This document shows, one piece after another, positions 1 to 12,374 of a stretch of DNA of 64,000 nucleotides. Location: NCBI GenBank assembly GCA_940337035.1, contig OW679197.1, positions 56,441,903 through 56,505,902 of the forward strand, read 5' to 3'. The notes below the pieces were generated by a model. The model worked only from the letters and a program-made list of their open reading frames with translations. It ran no database searches and was not told the origin of the DNA. The position numbers and the translations under genes were made by a program. The stretch is from Agriotes lineatus. Its lineage: Eukaryota; Arthropoda; Insecta; Coleoptera; Elateridae. Positions within the stretch are counted from its first letter, which is position 1. Each line of letters opens with the position of its first letter.

Positions 1-404
1 CTGACAGGATTCTTGCCGATGGAATTTCGCTTATACGAGGATGTTTCAAATGAAATCCGGATTGTGCTTTCACAACAAAACTATCTAAATACTATTTTCA
101 CTTTTATTAATATAGTTTCTGTCTATCGATGCACATACAGCGCCTATCAATTAAAGCGTCAGTTCTTTTGGTTTTATACATTTTCACACTTTGGTTGCTT
201 ATAAAATTCAGCTCAACTCAAACTTTTCTGAAAAACATGAAAGGTCAAATCCAAATTTTTGGATTGCTTCTTTCGTCTCCATGGAGCACGTTGCAAAAGC
301 GTATTCATAATTGGACAACGCAGTTTTTTACAAAAATGAAAGTGATTTTATTGATTTTATTTTTAAGGTTGGCTTCCATTTGTTTTTTTTTTGACTAATT
401 ATTA
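1..404. other. Unassigned AT-rich DNA
   Basis: No convincing gene, RNA or repeat is seen. The open frames here are short and have no family resemblance that I recognise. It may be further eroded mariner sequence, since a mariner fragment begins directly to the right. Confidence 0.4.
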
Positions 405-600
405 CGTACTATTTTAAAATCAAGTTCTTTCCTATTCCTAAACTCAGTCAACATTGCTTTTCCAGCAGATAGAGCAAGTTTAATTTCTTCTGTTGTGGTC
501 ATGACGCTGTACTTTGGGCTATGGTTTCACAAATAAAGGACCCAAGTCTCTTCACCAGATACTATTCGGTGTAAAGATGCATTTCTTTCTTTTTGGTCAT
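405..600 (-). mobile_element. Mariner-type transposase fragment
   Basis: The minus-strand translation of this stretch reads HRIVSGEETWVLYL, a stop, and then a segment ending LALSAGKAMLTEF. This matches the mariner layout HRIVTGDExW..., followed about 40 residues later by the SAGKVMATVFWD block. The first catalytic Asp (GDE in the family) is Glu here and there is an in-frame stop, so this is a dead internal fragment. No inverted repeats were found around it. Confidence 0.55.
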
Positions 601-1640
601 AAAACAGAAAAGTAGTTCCAGTTTCTACTTGTTACAAACAATATTATATACCTACTAAACCAATACTCTCATTCATTTTTGTGAGAATTTTACACGTATG
701 TTTTGTAAAGTAAGCTCTTGCACAGTTCTAATATTAGCTTCACTGTTTACATGGTCTTTTGACCTGAGTGGTGAATTTTACACGGTTTCGGTGCTGTGTT
801 TGATTTTTCGCCTTTTTAAAAACACACAGGAACTTCCAGATAGCATTATTGCAAGCATTTCAGAAGTATGTAATCCCTCTGTAGTTAAAAAAAATAGCAT
901 TTCTTTCCTGTTACAATTTTTTATAAACGTTACACAAAAAACGTTGCTTGCAAGCAAATCAAACCCTCAGTTCAAAACTTTGAGTTGCATGTAGATTATT
1001 TGTACACATTTATCTAGAGATCACGAGATAGAAAGATGATATTGAAAAGTAATTTAGGAGAATATTAGTCAAAAATTATTTAGAATGTATGATTTTTGAT
1101 GATAAATAAAAATCATACTTATAGTCGTGAAATATACTTGAAGTAAATTTAAAAAAATATTAAACATTTCGCCACTTTTGATGGCTTCATGAGTAATTTA
1201 AAAGTTCATTACAATATAAAAGTTTAATACATTCTGAAAATAGAAAAAATAGGATTAGCCAACAATTTCATTTTTCCTTTAACATGCGTACTTACATGAT
1301 TAGTAAAAGATTTTTGGAAATTCTTTCACGGCCTTTTTCAAGGTTTACACTACAAAATTATTAATTAATAAAAGCAGTCATTCTTTAAGTACAATCCATA
1401 CTTGGATATAATTAAGAAACAGAAAGCATTAGCTGTTCAGAAAGCAGAATGCAAATGTAATTAGATAGGGGGCTAGCACGGCCATTCACATATTTAAATT
1501 ATCAGTCAATGCGCAAAGTGTATAAACTTCGGAAATGCAGGTGACATGGGCAGAGACATATTAAGTTAAATTTTGATTTAATGGAAAAATAAGTTTTAAA
1601 GATAATAACATGAATATGAGAGTAAAATATTTGGTTCAAG
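601..1640. other. Unassigned AT-rich DNA
   Basis: A 98-codon open frame lies at 698-994 on the plus strand, but its composition is that of translated AT-rich noise and it matches no family I know. Nothing else could be supported. Confidence 0.4.
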
Positions 1641-1652
1641 TATATAAAATTG

Positions 1653-2740
1653 TTATTTAAACAAATTATGATAGATAGAACTGAGGTTATCGATATCAGT
1701 TCTATAAATAAGAGCATTGGGGCTTTTTTGTATTTCAATCATCTTCAAGCATAGACGTTTTTTTAGATTATTCTCTTTATGTAAGATCTTAGGTGTATTA
1801 AAATTGAATTTATGTAGCGATCCATTGGCGTAGTCAGTCAGTGCAGTTTTTTTATTGGACGGAGATAAATGATTAATTTTAATTGAGTACTTGTGTTGAT
1901 TAATTCTGTTCTTTAATAGCTGTTTTGTTTGTCCTATGTAGATAAAGTTGCAGTTATTACAGTCAACTTGATAAACCCGTTTTGATTGCATATTATTTTC
2001 AGTCTTATCTTTTAAATTCGTGAAAAATTTATTACCTAAAGTATTGCGGTTGTTAAATGTTGTTATGAAATTGTATTTATTAAGTCCTTTTTCAATTTTT
2101 TCAGAAAGTGGGATATAGTTAATGCATATATATTTTTTTTTGTTAGAAATGTTAGAATATATTAAATTCTTTGCCCATGCAATTTGGTTGTAGATCTATT
2201 GATTGATTAATTTTATTCCAATTGTTAATTATATTAATTCGATTTTTAATTTGCTTTTTAATAAAATAAATTGGATATTCATCTTTGATTAAGACGTTTG
2301 TAATGATTTCTAGGTTTTTTTAATGAAATTGTTTTGAAGATAGTTTGATAGCTCGGTCGATTAAATTGTTAATTACCTTTTTTTGTATTTAATTGAGGCA
2401 TCAGAGTTAAAATTTAAATATCTAACAGTCTTTATGTTTTTTCGAAACCAATTTGTTAATATATTTATATTAGCTTGTCTGATTAATGTTAGGTCAAGAT
2501 AGTTTATAGAGGCATTATTGTTTTCATTTTCTAGTGTAAATTTTAATATTGGGTGTACATTGTTGAAAAGGTTAAAGAAATTTTGTTTATTAACTGAATC
2601 AGTAGCATTATGATGTCGACGTATCTTAAATAAAGAGAGAAATCGTTGTTTTAATTTAGAATTTTTGTTTCTATTTCCTCCAATACAATATTGGCGATAG
2701 TGGAAGAAATTACTTTTAAATATTTACATTTGGAAAGGTA
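1653..2740 (-). mobile_element. Penelope-like retroelement, decayed RT plus GIY-YIG endonuclease
   Basis: The open frame at 1653-1991 (minus) contains VYQVDCNNCNFIYIGQTKQL followed by NRINQHK. This is the GIY-YIG endonuclease core (here FIYIGQT) with its downstream Arg and His, as found at the C terminus of Penelope-like elements. Upstream on the same strand (about 2400-2640) the translation gives RYVDIIMLL, a YVDD-type reverse transcriptase motif that has lost residues, and then HPILKFTLENEN and LDLTL, the usual Penelope thumb-side blocks. Several frameshifts and stops separate RT from endonuclease, so the element is inactive. Ends were not found. Penelope elements encode RT and endonuclease in one protein, which fits the order seen. 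Confidence 0.8.
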
Positions 2741-5565
2741 ATGAGATTTTAAGATAGACCAATCATAAAATCTCTTGCTCTTTAAATATAACAATTTTGT
2801 ACTTGTAATCAGTAGACATTAGTATAGCCTATGCAATTACTTAATGTTCCATAATATGCCATAATAATCAAGTTCATAAGAAAACTTAAGCTCAATACAT
2901 AAATATACGGTACCCCCCACCCAAGAAAGACCTAGCTGTGACATCACAATTGATGAACTACATAATGGGTTTTATATTTGTTGGTCCGAGAAACAAAATA
3001 TTCAACTCTAGTAAAGAGAAAGAGTACGTATCGCAAAAATTGTGTGTACACAGTATAACTTGCAATGAAACGAATACAAGAACAAAATGAGACGGTGCAA
3101 GCTCTTGATCTATAGTTCGGCGCAGTATAACATGTAGTCGCTTTTTTCATGCCACTGAACGTAATAATATTACACATATTACAATACCAGTCGACAAATA
3201 TATACAAAGAAAAAAGCGACCCAAAAACCTTTTTACACTTTTTTAAATTAAGATTCAATAGTTGGAGAATACAAAGAAGTCACTACTAAGAAGAAAATAC
3301 AAGGAAAATAAAAAAAAATATGTAAGAACAAATAGACCATCTTAGAATCTATAAGTTGTTGATGTAATTCCGAGCAGTATGTGGTTCGAGTATTAAAAGT
3401 CAAAATACATTTTTTCTGTTGCAAATATTAAAGTGTACTTTAATCGAGTCAAAACAAAAGATCAAGTGTCACTTTAACAGCAAGGGTAGATAAAGTAGCA
3501 CTTGAACATCAAGGGTAGATAAAGTACTTTAATTTTTTAATTTTAATTTAAATTCGGCTTCGTATTACCGTAGCAACCCAATCTAGCTACTGAGATATTA
3601 AAATGTGATTGACTTTCTATAAAAAAAAAAAATATTATACTAGATGATAAAATTCATTATCGACTCGCGAAATTAATTTACTCGCTCCTTCATCGCTCGA
3701 AAATAAAAATGTTTAGCTTGTCGATAAAATAAAATAATCAAAATAGTTCTCCCATTATTTGAAAATATTATAAAAATTTGATTATTTTTATTTACCCAGC
3801 TAAATTTGACGCATCTAAAGGGACATTACAAAAACCTACATGATACATGGGTTTTAAATTTAGAAAATGTAACGGTAGATACATTTTAATAGAAAATAAT
3901 ACATTTGCAAGGAAAGACAATTAAGGTATTTAAGCAATATTTACAATGCAGCAATTTCTTGAGAAAAGGTAATATCAAAATGGTTCGCCAATACGAATAT
4001 GAATTTATGACACAGATTTGAAAGGAAACCCAAGCAATATTGAAAGTGAAGGCAAGCGATTTACTGTTTGTATTATATGCTGGGTGCATTGCAGGATTTT
4101 GAAATGATTTTAGTCGATTTAATCTAAACATAAAGATTATCACACACACTTGACTAACAAAGCTCTTTAAATAAGGGAGGAAGATCAACTTCCTCCTACA
4201 TTAAATGCAAACAAGTACCTATGTAGTGATAATCGGTAATTCTCGGTACCATTCCATGCTTGTTAATATGCCACTCACTTCAAAATAAGGAGGAATGGCT
4301 AATGAGAGAAGACGGAATGCATTTTAATGGGGAGAATAGATACAAAAAACAACTTTGGGATGTTCTAAGATTAGTCGTAACTACTCCAATTATACAAAAC
4401 ATTACTTTCCTGATCTTTTACTGAATATGCAGGCATGATCTACGTAGATTACCCCCTTACTATTGCTAATACAATCCTATTTAAATGACATGGCTATTAT
4501 GTAAGCCATCCTACAATAAGCATATAAATTCGTTGTCTTTAGTGAGAGGGTTACGAATTTATGATAAGAAGGGAATTCTAAATTTAAGGCACGTGCGGCA
4601 AAGCAACATTAATTGCTATACAAAACTGATTATAAATAACTGCCTAAAATATATGGAAAATTCTGGTGTAAATGTGATTCCTCCTATTATAATTTCTCTT
4701 CGACAATCTGATTCAAACTGAATCAAAACTAGTTATTTCCAAGGAAATTCTAATACAAACTGACACTAGAATCAGTGAATAAATAACTAACATTCTATAT
4801 ATGAAACTACATGTAACTTCGCCATTAGTCTTTTTGCCAATAGCAAAAGTACTTAAGTAACGTAACTATGGTTGTTAAGTTTAAATATTGGGCAGCTTCA
4901 GTGCTTAGTTATGTTAAAAATTAGTTGTTCGTGTTATTACTGTAATAGTTATTAATTTATTTAAGTAAATGTACCTGGTTAATAATTAACATCAATTTAA
5001 TTTTCGAATTTTGAATTTTCGTTGACGTATATAAAGTATATAGCCCTTCAAATAAATTGTGACATGACCATACATCGTTATAATAATCTCAAATCACAGT
5101 CATTTTATAATGAAAACATGTAGTATATTAACGCCGAAAATTAATACTCGTCGAGTATACCTTTGTTGTAACATTGTATTTAATTTTCATGTCACTAAGT
5201 CAGAGTATTTAACTATTTTGTTTAATGTAGCAACTTGCCAAATTATAATTTTTTTCCAAAAATTTATTTCTATCTAAAATAGGTACTATTCATTCTTTAT
5301 TAACTCACAGCAGCTGCGGTGATTGCATTTCTAATGTTCATAGTAATCAATAATAAAAATATTTCGGAATCCAAACATGAGAATATATATTTTTTAAACT
5401 TTCATAGTCATAGCTTATCAACTTCAGTTGTACTTTTATTTTCGATAAATTATTGTTTATGTATTCAATTTATAAATAGAATTGTTAGAGGTGACTAGTT
5501 CAACGAATGTAAAGTCGTAGTGGTTTAGAATGGACACTTTTGCTAGAAAAACGATATGTAGCCTA
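2741..5565. other. Unassigned AT-rich intergenic DNA
   Basis: No gene is supported. At 3465-3530 a pair of short repeats share the word GGTAGATAAAGTA; related GCAGATAAAGT words recur near 21170-21230. A small perfect hairpin, GGGAGGAAG with CTTCCTCC, sits at about 4177-4196. Open frames of 78-104 codons occur but show no recognisable domain. Confidence 0.4.
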
Positions 5566-5567
5566 TA

Positions 5568-6551
5568 AGGTACCTGCGGCAAATAAAGCCCGGCGGCTAA
5601 TAAGGCCCAGTAGCTAGAATTAAGAACACAATGCAGATTCTTAAAATCCGGCAATATCAATTTCCTTCTGACTACATGTCCAGGGTCACCAGCCATTGCA
5701 ATATTGCGAAATCTGAATAGTGTTAGCACAAGCAGTTGATATCGGGGCGGTGTGCGGTGTGGATCTCTAACTACTACAATTTATTTACTGTATTTCCATA
5801 AATAATTCGTTTGTTAAGAAAAATAAATTCCAGTAAATGGTACCCTGTGTTCTACATTGTATGGACTATATTTTGCTATAAATACATGCACATAAAGGTA
5901 AGTGACGCTCTAAGATTTTTAATTTTTTACAGCTAAGAAGCATTTCGGGTAATAAAGCCCAGTAATATTCGGCTAAAACGGCCCATTAAAAGGTATTGCT
6001 TTCTGTGTAATAAAAACAAACAGTGAGATATGCGGTGCTGTGTGTTGTGTGGCAGTTGGTGCCACGAAATATGTATTGGTTTTACAAAAGACGATACAAA
6101 TGACTATATTTGCGTACGTTGTGCTTAATTTTTAGTTGTTCATTTTACCAAGAATTTCATTTATGTTATTTTTATAAAAATATATTTTGTGGCTTATTTA
6201 GTATCAAAAGTGATGCAAAATAACGTAAACTTTACTTTTTAGGACGCAAATATTTTTACTTTTTGCCCTAGATTAATGTATTAGTCTTATTTTAGGTGGG
6301 CCTTAATAGCCGACAACAATTTATCTCGTGGGCTTTATTAACCGAATGTTCGGCAAATAAAGCCCATTCGTATGTTTTTTTTAAAAAGCATGTTCAAAGT
6401 TTCACACAAATTTAAAACTGCAAATCTAGCTTTAGGTGCGTTTACGATAGACCGAATTAATATAATCTTGATTTTGTTAATTATTTTTTGCCTTTTTCGG
6501 GAATTAAAGCAGTTTTTTTTCTTAAGTGGGCCTTATTTGCCGCAGGTACCT
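5568..6551. mobile_element. 984-bp TA-flanked inverted-repeat element (non-autonomous)
   Basis: The left end reads AGGTACCTGCGGCAAATAAA. The right end is its inverse (TTTGCCGCAGGTACCT), giving terminal inverted repeats of about 25 bp. TA dinucleotides flank both ends (5566-5567 and 6552-6553), the duplication expected for Tc1/mariner-like insertion. Inside, the word GGnnAATAAAGCCCA and its inverse recur at about 5594-5610, 5947-5990, 6297-6320 and 6330-6368, so the sub-terminal regions are built from one short repeat in both orientations. No transposase is encoded. The repeated word probably marks transposase binding sites (inference). Confidence 0.75.
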
Positions 6552-6660
6552 TAGTACGCGTGTTCAGTGCGGACAACCTTCGTGAGTATATTTAGAAACG
6601 TTTCAATTAAATTAAAATGTAATACTTTAAGTACTGATGATTTAATTAATATTAAAATAA

Positions 6661-7200
6661 ATGTTAATAATGTATTCACAATCATGTAGTAGCAATATAC
6701 GCAATATCAATAGAACTTTTGGGAAACTAAAAATACTTTTGAAAATTTTAGATTTTAAATCTACTGGAATTATTGCTCATTCAGAATCAGAATTCCTGGC
6801 TATCACAACCTTTATAACTTTAGGAATATTAACCAAAACGACGTAATTGTTGTGTTTATTAAAAGTTGTTTAAATTATAACTATAAAATAATTAATTTGG
6901 GTTTGATTAAATACGTAACAATACATATTACTAGTTATAATACAAAGTCTTTTGCAATAACAGGTCTATATATGCCGCATTCTACTAATGTTTTAATGAA
7001 TTTAATGAAAACTTTAAAAATTATTTGTCACCTACAAGAAGAAGATTTGCAAATGATCTTAATATAAACATCCTCCATGATTCACTCATTGTAAATACCT
7101 ACTTCAATATTTGATCGGAGTTTCGATTTTTGTCATACATACACAGCTAGCTGCACCAGGTTCGACAATGGATAAGATTTTTCTAAGAATTAAACTTAAG
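6661..7200 (+). mobile_element. LINE endonuclease fragment (Jockey/CR1-like)
   Basis: Shifting frames on the plus strand give NIRNINRTFGKLKILL, then NDVIVVFIKSCL, then FAITGLYMPHSTNV, which match in order the start, middle and catalytic-core regions of apurinic endonuclease domains in Jockey/CR1 LINEs (NIRSIN..., GVVVYIK..., IYRPPS...). At least three frameshifts and several stops make it a fossil. No reverse transcriptase follows before the assembly gap. Confidence 0.6.
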
Positions 7201-7851
7201 TAACAAAATATTATACAGTTACTGTTGAAAACAACTTTTATGGAACATTTGACTACATTATTAAAAAAAATACCTAGTGTTTTTAGAGATAGAACAAAAA
7301 TAATAACAAAAATCGAAAAAAATCAATTATGACGCCTTAACGAACTATTATGAGAACTGGTAATGACAAGAATGTATTCTATTAATGGTTTGAAAATTAA
7401 GTCACAGAGGTCGTTGTTGCAGCTGATCACATCTATATTTTTTGCTGCATTATTCTGCTTCACCCTGTATCATTAACAGTTTTAGAAATTACGCTAGACG
7501 AATATCATCTACACGTATTTTATCTCTTTCAAGATAAAGGAACATTTAAATTGTCTCCAAAAATAAAGACACTCGAAAAATCATCCATAAATGTAATGTT
7601 TATTATTAGCGCATTTGGTTTGAGAAAAGCTTCTCAGTTGTCAAATTTCATTAAACGTTAAAACATTTATTTGAAATCATCATTAAAAACGAGAAATCTT
7701 CAGTAAAGTAATCCATTGTTTCACAACTTTTTTATATGTGGCCAGGCGACAGATAAACGTCAACCGACGTTAACATAGCCTACAAATGATGGTTAAAATG
7801 TTGTAATTTCACGAATTCTAATAATAAAAAATTATAAAAATAAAACATAAT
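7201..7851. other. Unassigned AT-rich DNA before the assembly gap
   Basis: No feature could be supported. Weak endonuclease-like translation may continue from the LINE fragment on the left for a few hundred bases. Confidence 0.35.
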
Positions 7852-7951
7852 NNNNNNNNNNNNNNNNNNNNNNNNNNNNNNNNNNNNNNNNNNNNNNNNN
7901 NNNNNNNNNNNNNNNNNNNNNNNNNNNNNNNNNNNNNNNNNNNNNNNNNNN
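7852..7951. other. Assembly gap of 100 N
   Basis: Exactly 100 undetermined bases, a standard scaffold-gap length, so the true size is probably unknown. The right edge opens directly inside a partial second copy of the gene at 9366-10770, which suggests that the gap arose from a local duplication the assembler could not resolve. Confidence 0.99.
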
Positions 7952-8115
7952 GAATTTGGAAGAGAATCTGCGTAATTCGACATTTTCAAGTGGTATTAAA
8001 TGAATTTGAGGATTATCTGTATAGTCCATTTACCAAACCGGTTTTCAGTAGAATTGCATGCAAAAATAAATAGATTAAAGTTTAGATAAACATTTTACGA
8101 TAGCAATATAGTACC
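7952..8115 (+). pseudogene. Partial copy of the 3' end of the 9366-10770 gene
   Basis: Bases 7952-8050 match 10601-10715 closely, starting at GAATTTGGAAGAGAATCTGC and running through the last coding part, with scattered substitutions. The copy then lacks about 36 bases near the end of the reading frame (the segment encoding the YYEESLEEYRT region). It resumes with the shared 3' flank around TAAACATTTTTACGA and fades after about 8115. The copy is cut on its left by the N gap. It may be a tandem duplicate about 2.65 kb from the main copy, or a haplotype misassembly. Confidence 0.85.
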
Positions 8116-9195
8116 GGCTCTATCTAGTTTTATTTAAACAAAATTATTAAAAAAAAAGAAATGCTTTTATAGTGACACGATCCCGAAAGGATTCCAAAAA
8201 TGCCGTGATTGTCCTTTTGGTAAATGTTTTTTTTTTCAAAATTACACCAATATAGACAAATTGACCGGTTCGTGTTTTTTTAGCAGTATACCGGATGACA
8301 ACGAGATCAGTGCCATGTCTCTATCTCGTTTGCTTATAAACGGATTTGAATGAAACTTGTTACAACGATAATAAACGTAATTTCGAATTGAGAGATAGAG
8401 ATATAATCCAAATGGCCGACTTCAAGTTTCACCGAAAATGTCAATAACTTTAATTTTTTAAATGAGTGTTGACAAATTTGCTTAGGTAATTCCCAAAAAA
8501 AAAATTTAAAAATTTATTTATTAAAACGTATATCTGTCTTATGTAAAGATAAAGAAAGTGGTCTGTGACGCATGTCGTTAGATTGATCATCAAGTTTTCT
8601 ATCTAACGGCGCGGTGATCCTTGGTAGGAGCCATTTAAAAAATCGACTTTCTCGTAAAACACGTTTAGCAAATTTTATTCCTTCATGGAAGATGTGTTAT
8701 TGATCAAACTAATAAAATATGTATTATTATGGTTTACTAGAGTCATTTAGAACGCACTTTCTTCAATCACGGCTTTCTATAAAAAAAATTAAAAAAGAAT
8801 TTTTTGTTTAGAAAAATTCAAATTTAGCAAAAGTATCGCATGTAATTTGAGCTGTGCATTCCAAAAAAAAAAAAAAAAAAAAATTAAAATGTATAGAGCG
8901 ATCCATTTAAAAAATCAAAGGTAACGGCACTTCTGGTGAAACCGGAAGTTGACCATTCCATCAGAAATTATGTCTACTATCCACGCATTAAATTTTATCC
9001 AAATTTATTCATGAATAAAGGAGATGTAAGCATGGGCCTGGTTTCATTATCATCCCGGGTATATAAACGATGCTCAATTCAGTTAAATTATTTGACTATC
9101 TAAAAGATAATCACACGCGCGAACTTTTTAAATAACCAACAAGAAGAAACGATTGTGCCTATAAAATATTAAACGATTCGCGTGAGCTACCTATT
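8116..9195. other. AT-rich non-coding stretch
   Basis: No gene is seen. The repeated phrase CCATTTAAAAAATC occurs at about 8630 and 8904, and AACCGGAAGTTGACC at 8940, in a style typical of non-autonomous repeats in insects. An imperfect hairpin lies at about 8575-8625 (TCGTTAGATTGATC with TCTATCTAACGGCG). A run of 21 A occurs at 8862-8882. Confidence 0.4.
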
Positions 9196-9221
9196 TTATA
9201 TATATATATATATATATATAT
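9196..9221. repeat. (TA)n microsatellite
   Basis: A run of about 13 TA dinucleotides immediately upstream of the unrecognised gene. Confidence 0.95.
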
Positions 9222-9365
9222 GGACTTGATATATCGATAAAGACTCGCAATCGTCTAATATAAATGATACGATTGCTACGGATATCGATGAAAATGAAAT
9301 GGATACAGAAATCTTTCAATATCAAAACTATTTAGATCGATCTATCGAAAACAATAAATTTTTAA

Positions 9366-10770
9366 AGTAAAGACTCCACTGAAGACGAACGAGACGAACA
9401 AGACGAAGAAGGACTTTTGGCGGAGTTACAACAAAGTTTGTTCCCTCAACCTCTAGACAAAAATCAGGTTGAGTGTATTTTATTTTAGTCGTAAGATTGA
9501 CTATAATTTATTATATTACATCTGAAAGAAGTTTTGTAGAAGCGGAGAACGCGGAAAAACCCGTTTATAAAAAAAATATGTAAGTGTTACAACCGTTTGG
9601 ACGGCTTAAAATTAATATTTGTTTCTCTACAATTTGCAGTTAGAAAAAAAGATATACGTTCAAATCTCCTTCGAACAACAATTAAGCGCAGCTGAACGCA
9701 TTAACTCTTCCACACTCCTCCCCCCCCCCCCTCTCCCCATAAAAGAATCAACGACAACCCTTAACGATTCGAAAGAGATAATGTATCCTAGCAGAGAAAT
9801 AGCTTCTTATACATGTTATAATTACGATTTATTATTGAGCGACTACGACAGATTTACAAAAGTCAGAGCCGAATACATTCCAAAGTACATTGATAAATTC
9901 AAAGGAGGTTATTTAGCTGGCAGCGGAGCATTTTTTTTATTTTGTAAACAATTTAATCTAGAAACTAATTATCTAATTAAACACTCTACTAACGATTATG
10001 ATATTTTATACCCCTATACAAATGACTTCGGGATGCTTTCGACGATCGGTGAAATAGGATATGATCGTGAAAATCAGTATCTGTGGAAGAACAAAATTCG
10101 CTATTATAATAAGCAGAATCGTCGCACAATAACAGTTCGGTTTCTATTCGAACAACCCAAGCAAATATTTGAAGTTTACGATTTCAACTTCTTATGTTTA
10201 TATTTGGATATCGATGGTAGAGTTTTCGTGCTATCGACTCAGTTTTTGCATTTTCTAACGACCGGATTAATTATTTATAAAACATTTGATTTCAAGCTTC
10301 GAGAATATAGATTTACAAGATATTTAGGTGATAGCGTGTTTTATGAAATTTTTAAGGACGAGTATGATAAAATAGAATTTAGACGTTGTCTTCATTCATT
10401 AAGTTCGCTTTCTAAACCGGTTACTTATATTTTTAAACCGATCAATTTCATTACAAACGATTATATGAGCAAAAAATGTATTTTTATGGACGTTAAGGCT
10501 AAAGCGATATACACGTCAAACTCGAAGCTCCACGTCGATTATTATGCTCCGGTTAAACAGAAATTCAGAAAAGCGGTATATAAATTAATCGTTTACAATA
10601 GAATTTGGAAGAGAATCTGCGTAATTCGACATTTTCAAGTGGTATTAAATGAATTTGACGATTATTTGTATGTTCCATTGCCCAAACCGGTTTTTAGTAG
10701 AATTGTAGGCAAAAAATATTACGAAGAGAGCTTAGAAGAATATCGAACGAATAAACGATTAAAATTTTAA
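9366..10770 (+). CDS. Unrecognised protein of about 410 residues, possible nucleotidyltransferase-like motif
   Basis: I do not recognise the family. The main open frame runs from 9640 to the stop at 10770 (376 residues). A phase-0 intron, 9468-9639 (GTTGAG...TTTGCAG), joins it to an acidic upstream stretch (9366-9467) rich in Asp/Glu that ends QPLDKNQ. Still further up, another frame (about 9240-9371, possible ATG at 9299) reads acidic sequence into the same place but is one base out of register, so the 5' end carries a frameshift or an unseen exon. After a run of prolines encoded by a C tract (9719-9731) there is a GGYLAGSGAFFLF segment followed 17 residues later by NDYDILYPY. The G-S...D-x-D layout recalls a nucleotidyltransferase fold, but this is a weak likeness. 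The rest is rich in Tyr, Phe, Lys and Ile, with no signal peptide. Origin from a large DNA virus or giant transposon is possible but unproven. Confidence 0.55.
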
Positions 10771-11259
10771 ATAAACATTTTTACGACGACATTATACTGG
10801 TTCTATAGAAATGTCAAAGTATAACACATTTAACATTAGGCACAATTAACGTTAGAACTAACCTCGTTGGACACATTAAAAGAAAGGTTGCGCTCTCGGT
10901 ACTCTATTATGTCATATACAAACGCAATGTCTTTACTATAAATCCACGGATAATAAAAGAAAATCTGCGAATAACGATTCCTCGAAGGGGGGGGAGGGGT
11001 GGAGATCATTATTCGCTAAACGCGAGTTGATCTTAAAACATATACATATAACGCTGCGCAACGGGTTATTTTTAATCTGACGATGATAATGATGTTACTG
11101 TTGTTGTTTACTTTTCCATTTTACAAGAAATTAGATTAATCGGATTAGTATATTTATTAACAATATAATATTTTGTATGTTTATTAATCATAAGTGACTA
11201 TGTAAATTGGTTAAAATAAATAAGTATATAAAAAGAAGCGGTTTTTTTGTACAACAACA

Positions 11260-11275
11260 ACAACAACAACAACAC
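11260..11275. repeat. (CAA)n microsatellite
   Basis: About five to six CAA/ACA units in a row, 30 bp to the left of the long GT array. Confidence 0.85.
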
Positions 11276-11301
11276 AAGCTAAAAAATCTTCTGCCATAGA
11301 A

Positions 11302-11303
<2 letters not shown>

Positions 11304-11395
<92 letters not shown>
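11304..11395. repeat. (GT)n microsatellite, about 90 bp
   Basis: About 45 uninterrupted GT units. Open frames across it are pure Cys-Val or Thr-His artefacts of the repeat. Confidence 0.98.
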
Positions 11396-11396
<1 letters not shown>

Positions 11397-12374
11397 CACG
11401 TGTGCCATTAACTATGGCATATCGCTATAATGTCACTTTTGACACTAATAGCTATGTCAAAAGGGGGCCAGTATTTAACTCGGGTATAGGTTATTTTGTA
11501 GTACTTGAGAAATTGTACCTGGGTACACGACATGTGACTTAGTCGATTAGAATCATTTTTCCATGGTCTTCTATTAAAATTTTGCAAATAACAGCAGTTT
11601 CTGCCAGTAAAATTCAACCATCCTATAAATCGTTAAAATCAGCATGAATTGTTAATAACAAACAAATTATGGCTGAAAGCTGAAATTGTTATTTTTTTGT
11701 GTTTTTTTAAAATAAAGCAGATTGTTCAATAATTTTTAAATTATCGCTCAGTAATAAAATACTCAACTTAACAGACTTCGTATGTCTCTTAAGGTTTCTG
11801 AGACCTCAGCGGAGGGACTCGATTTATTATAAATAACGGCTATACGGGGAAATTTGGTGTTTTTGGCACACCTTGTGGGTAAGTAGCTCGCATTTACCTA
11901 TAAAATTACAAAACTAAGTATGTTTTTAATGGCAATAGATATATTTTGTATCATTTTCGGATTTATTCATTTAAAATTGTTTTTCAGTGCTACTAAAATA
12001 TATAGTTATATACTATGCGTTTAAAAAGAAATTACATAAGGGTTGGCTATAGAAGATAAAAGTAATGTCAACAGCAAGCTTTAGAATTTATTAACTGTCA
12101 TCACTGTTGTCGGTACTGTAAGCTTATATTATACGCTGTTATCGTGATTGAAGATTCTAAAGGTTGCTGTCTCTAACGCTTGTTGTTGTTAACATTAGTT
12201 TTATTTTCCATGGCCAACCCATCGGTATTAAAAATGTAAAATACCGAATACCGGTATTAAGAGTTTGGCCCGGTATTGTAAGCACTACATACCACATGCT
12301 TCAAGCAAGATTATTGTAAAGCTGAATTTTTTATTTTAGGGTGGAATGCAAATCATAATCGCAAAAGTGTAATT

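Larger units (their letters stand above)
10771..12374. other. Intergenic, with microsatellites
   Basis: No gene is seen. It holds a G-rich tract at 10987-11001, the (CAA)n and (GT)n arrays listed separately, and at 12331-12340 a TTATTTTAG acceptor-like site. That site could join a non-coding 5' exon to the recombinase gene starting at 12375. Confidence 0.45.

Noticed and set aside
11211..11542. Open frames of 65-78 codons made of Thr-His or Cys-Val repeats
   Set aside because: They are translations of the (GT)n microsatellite and carry no protein signal.
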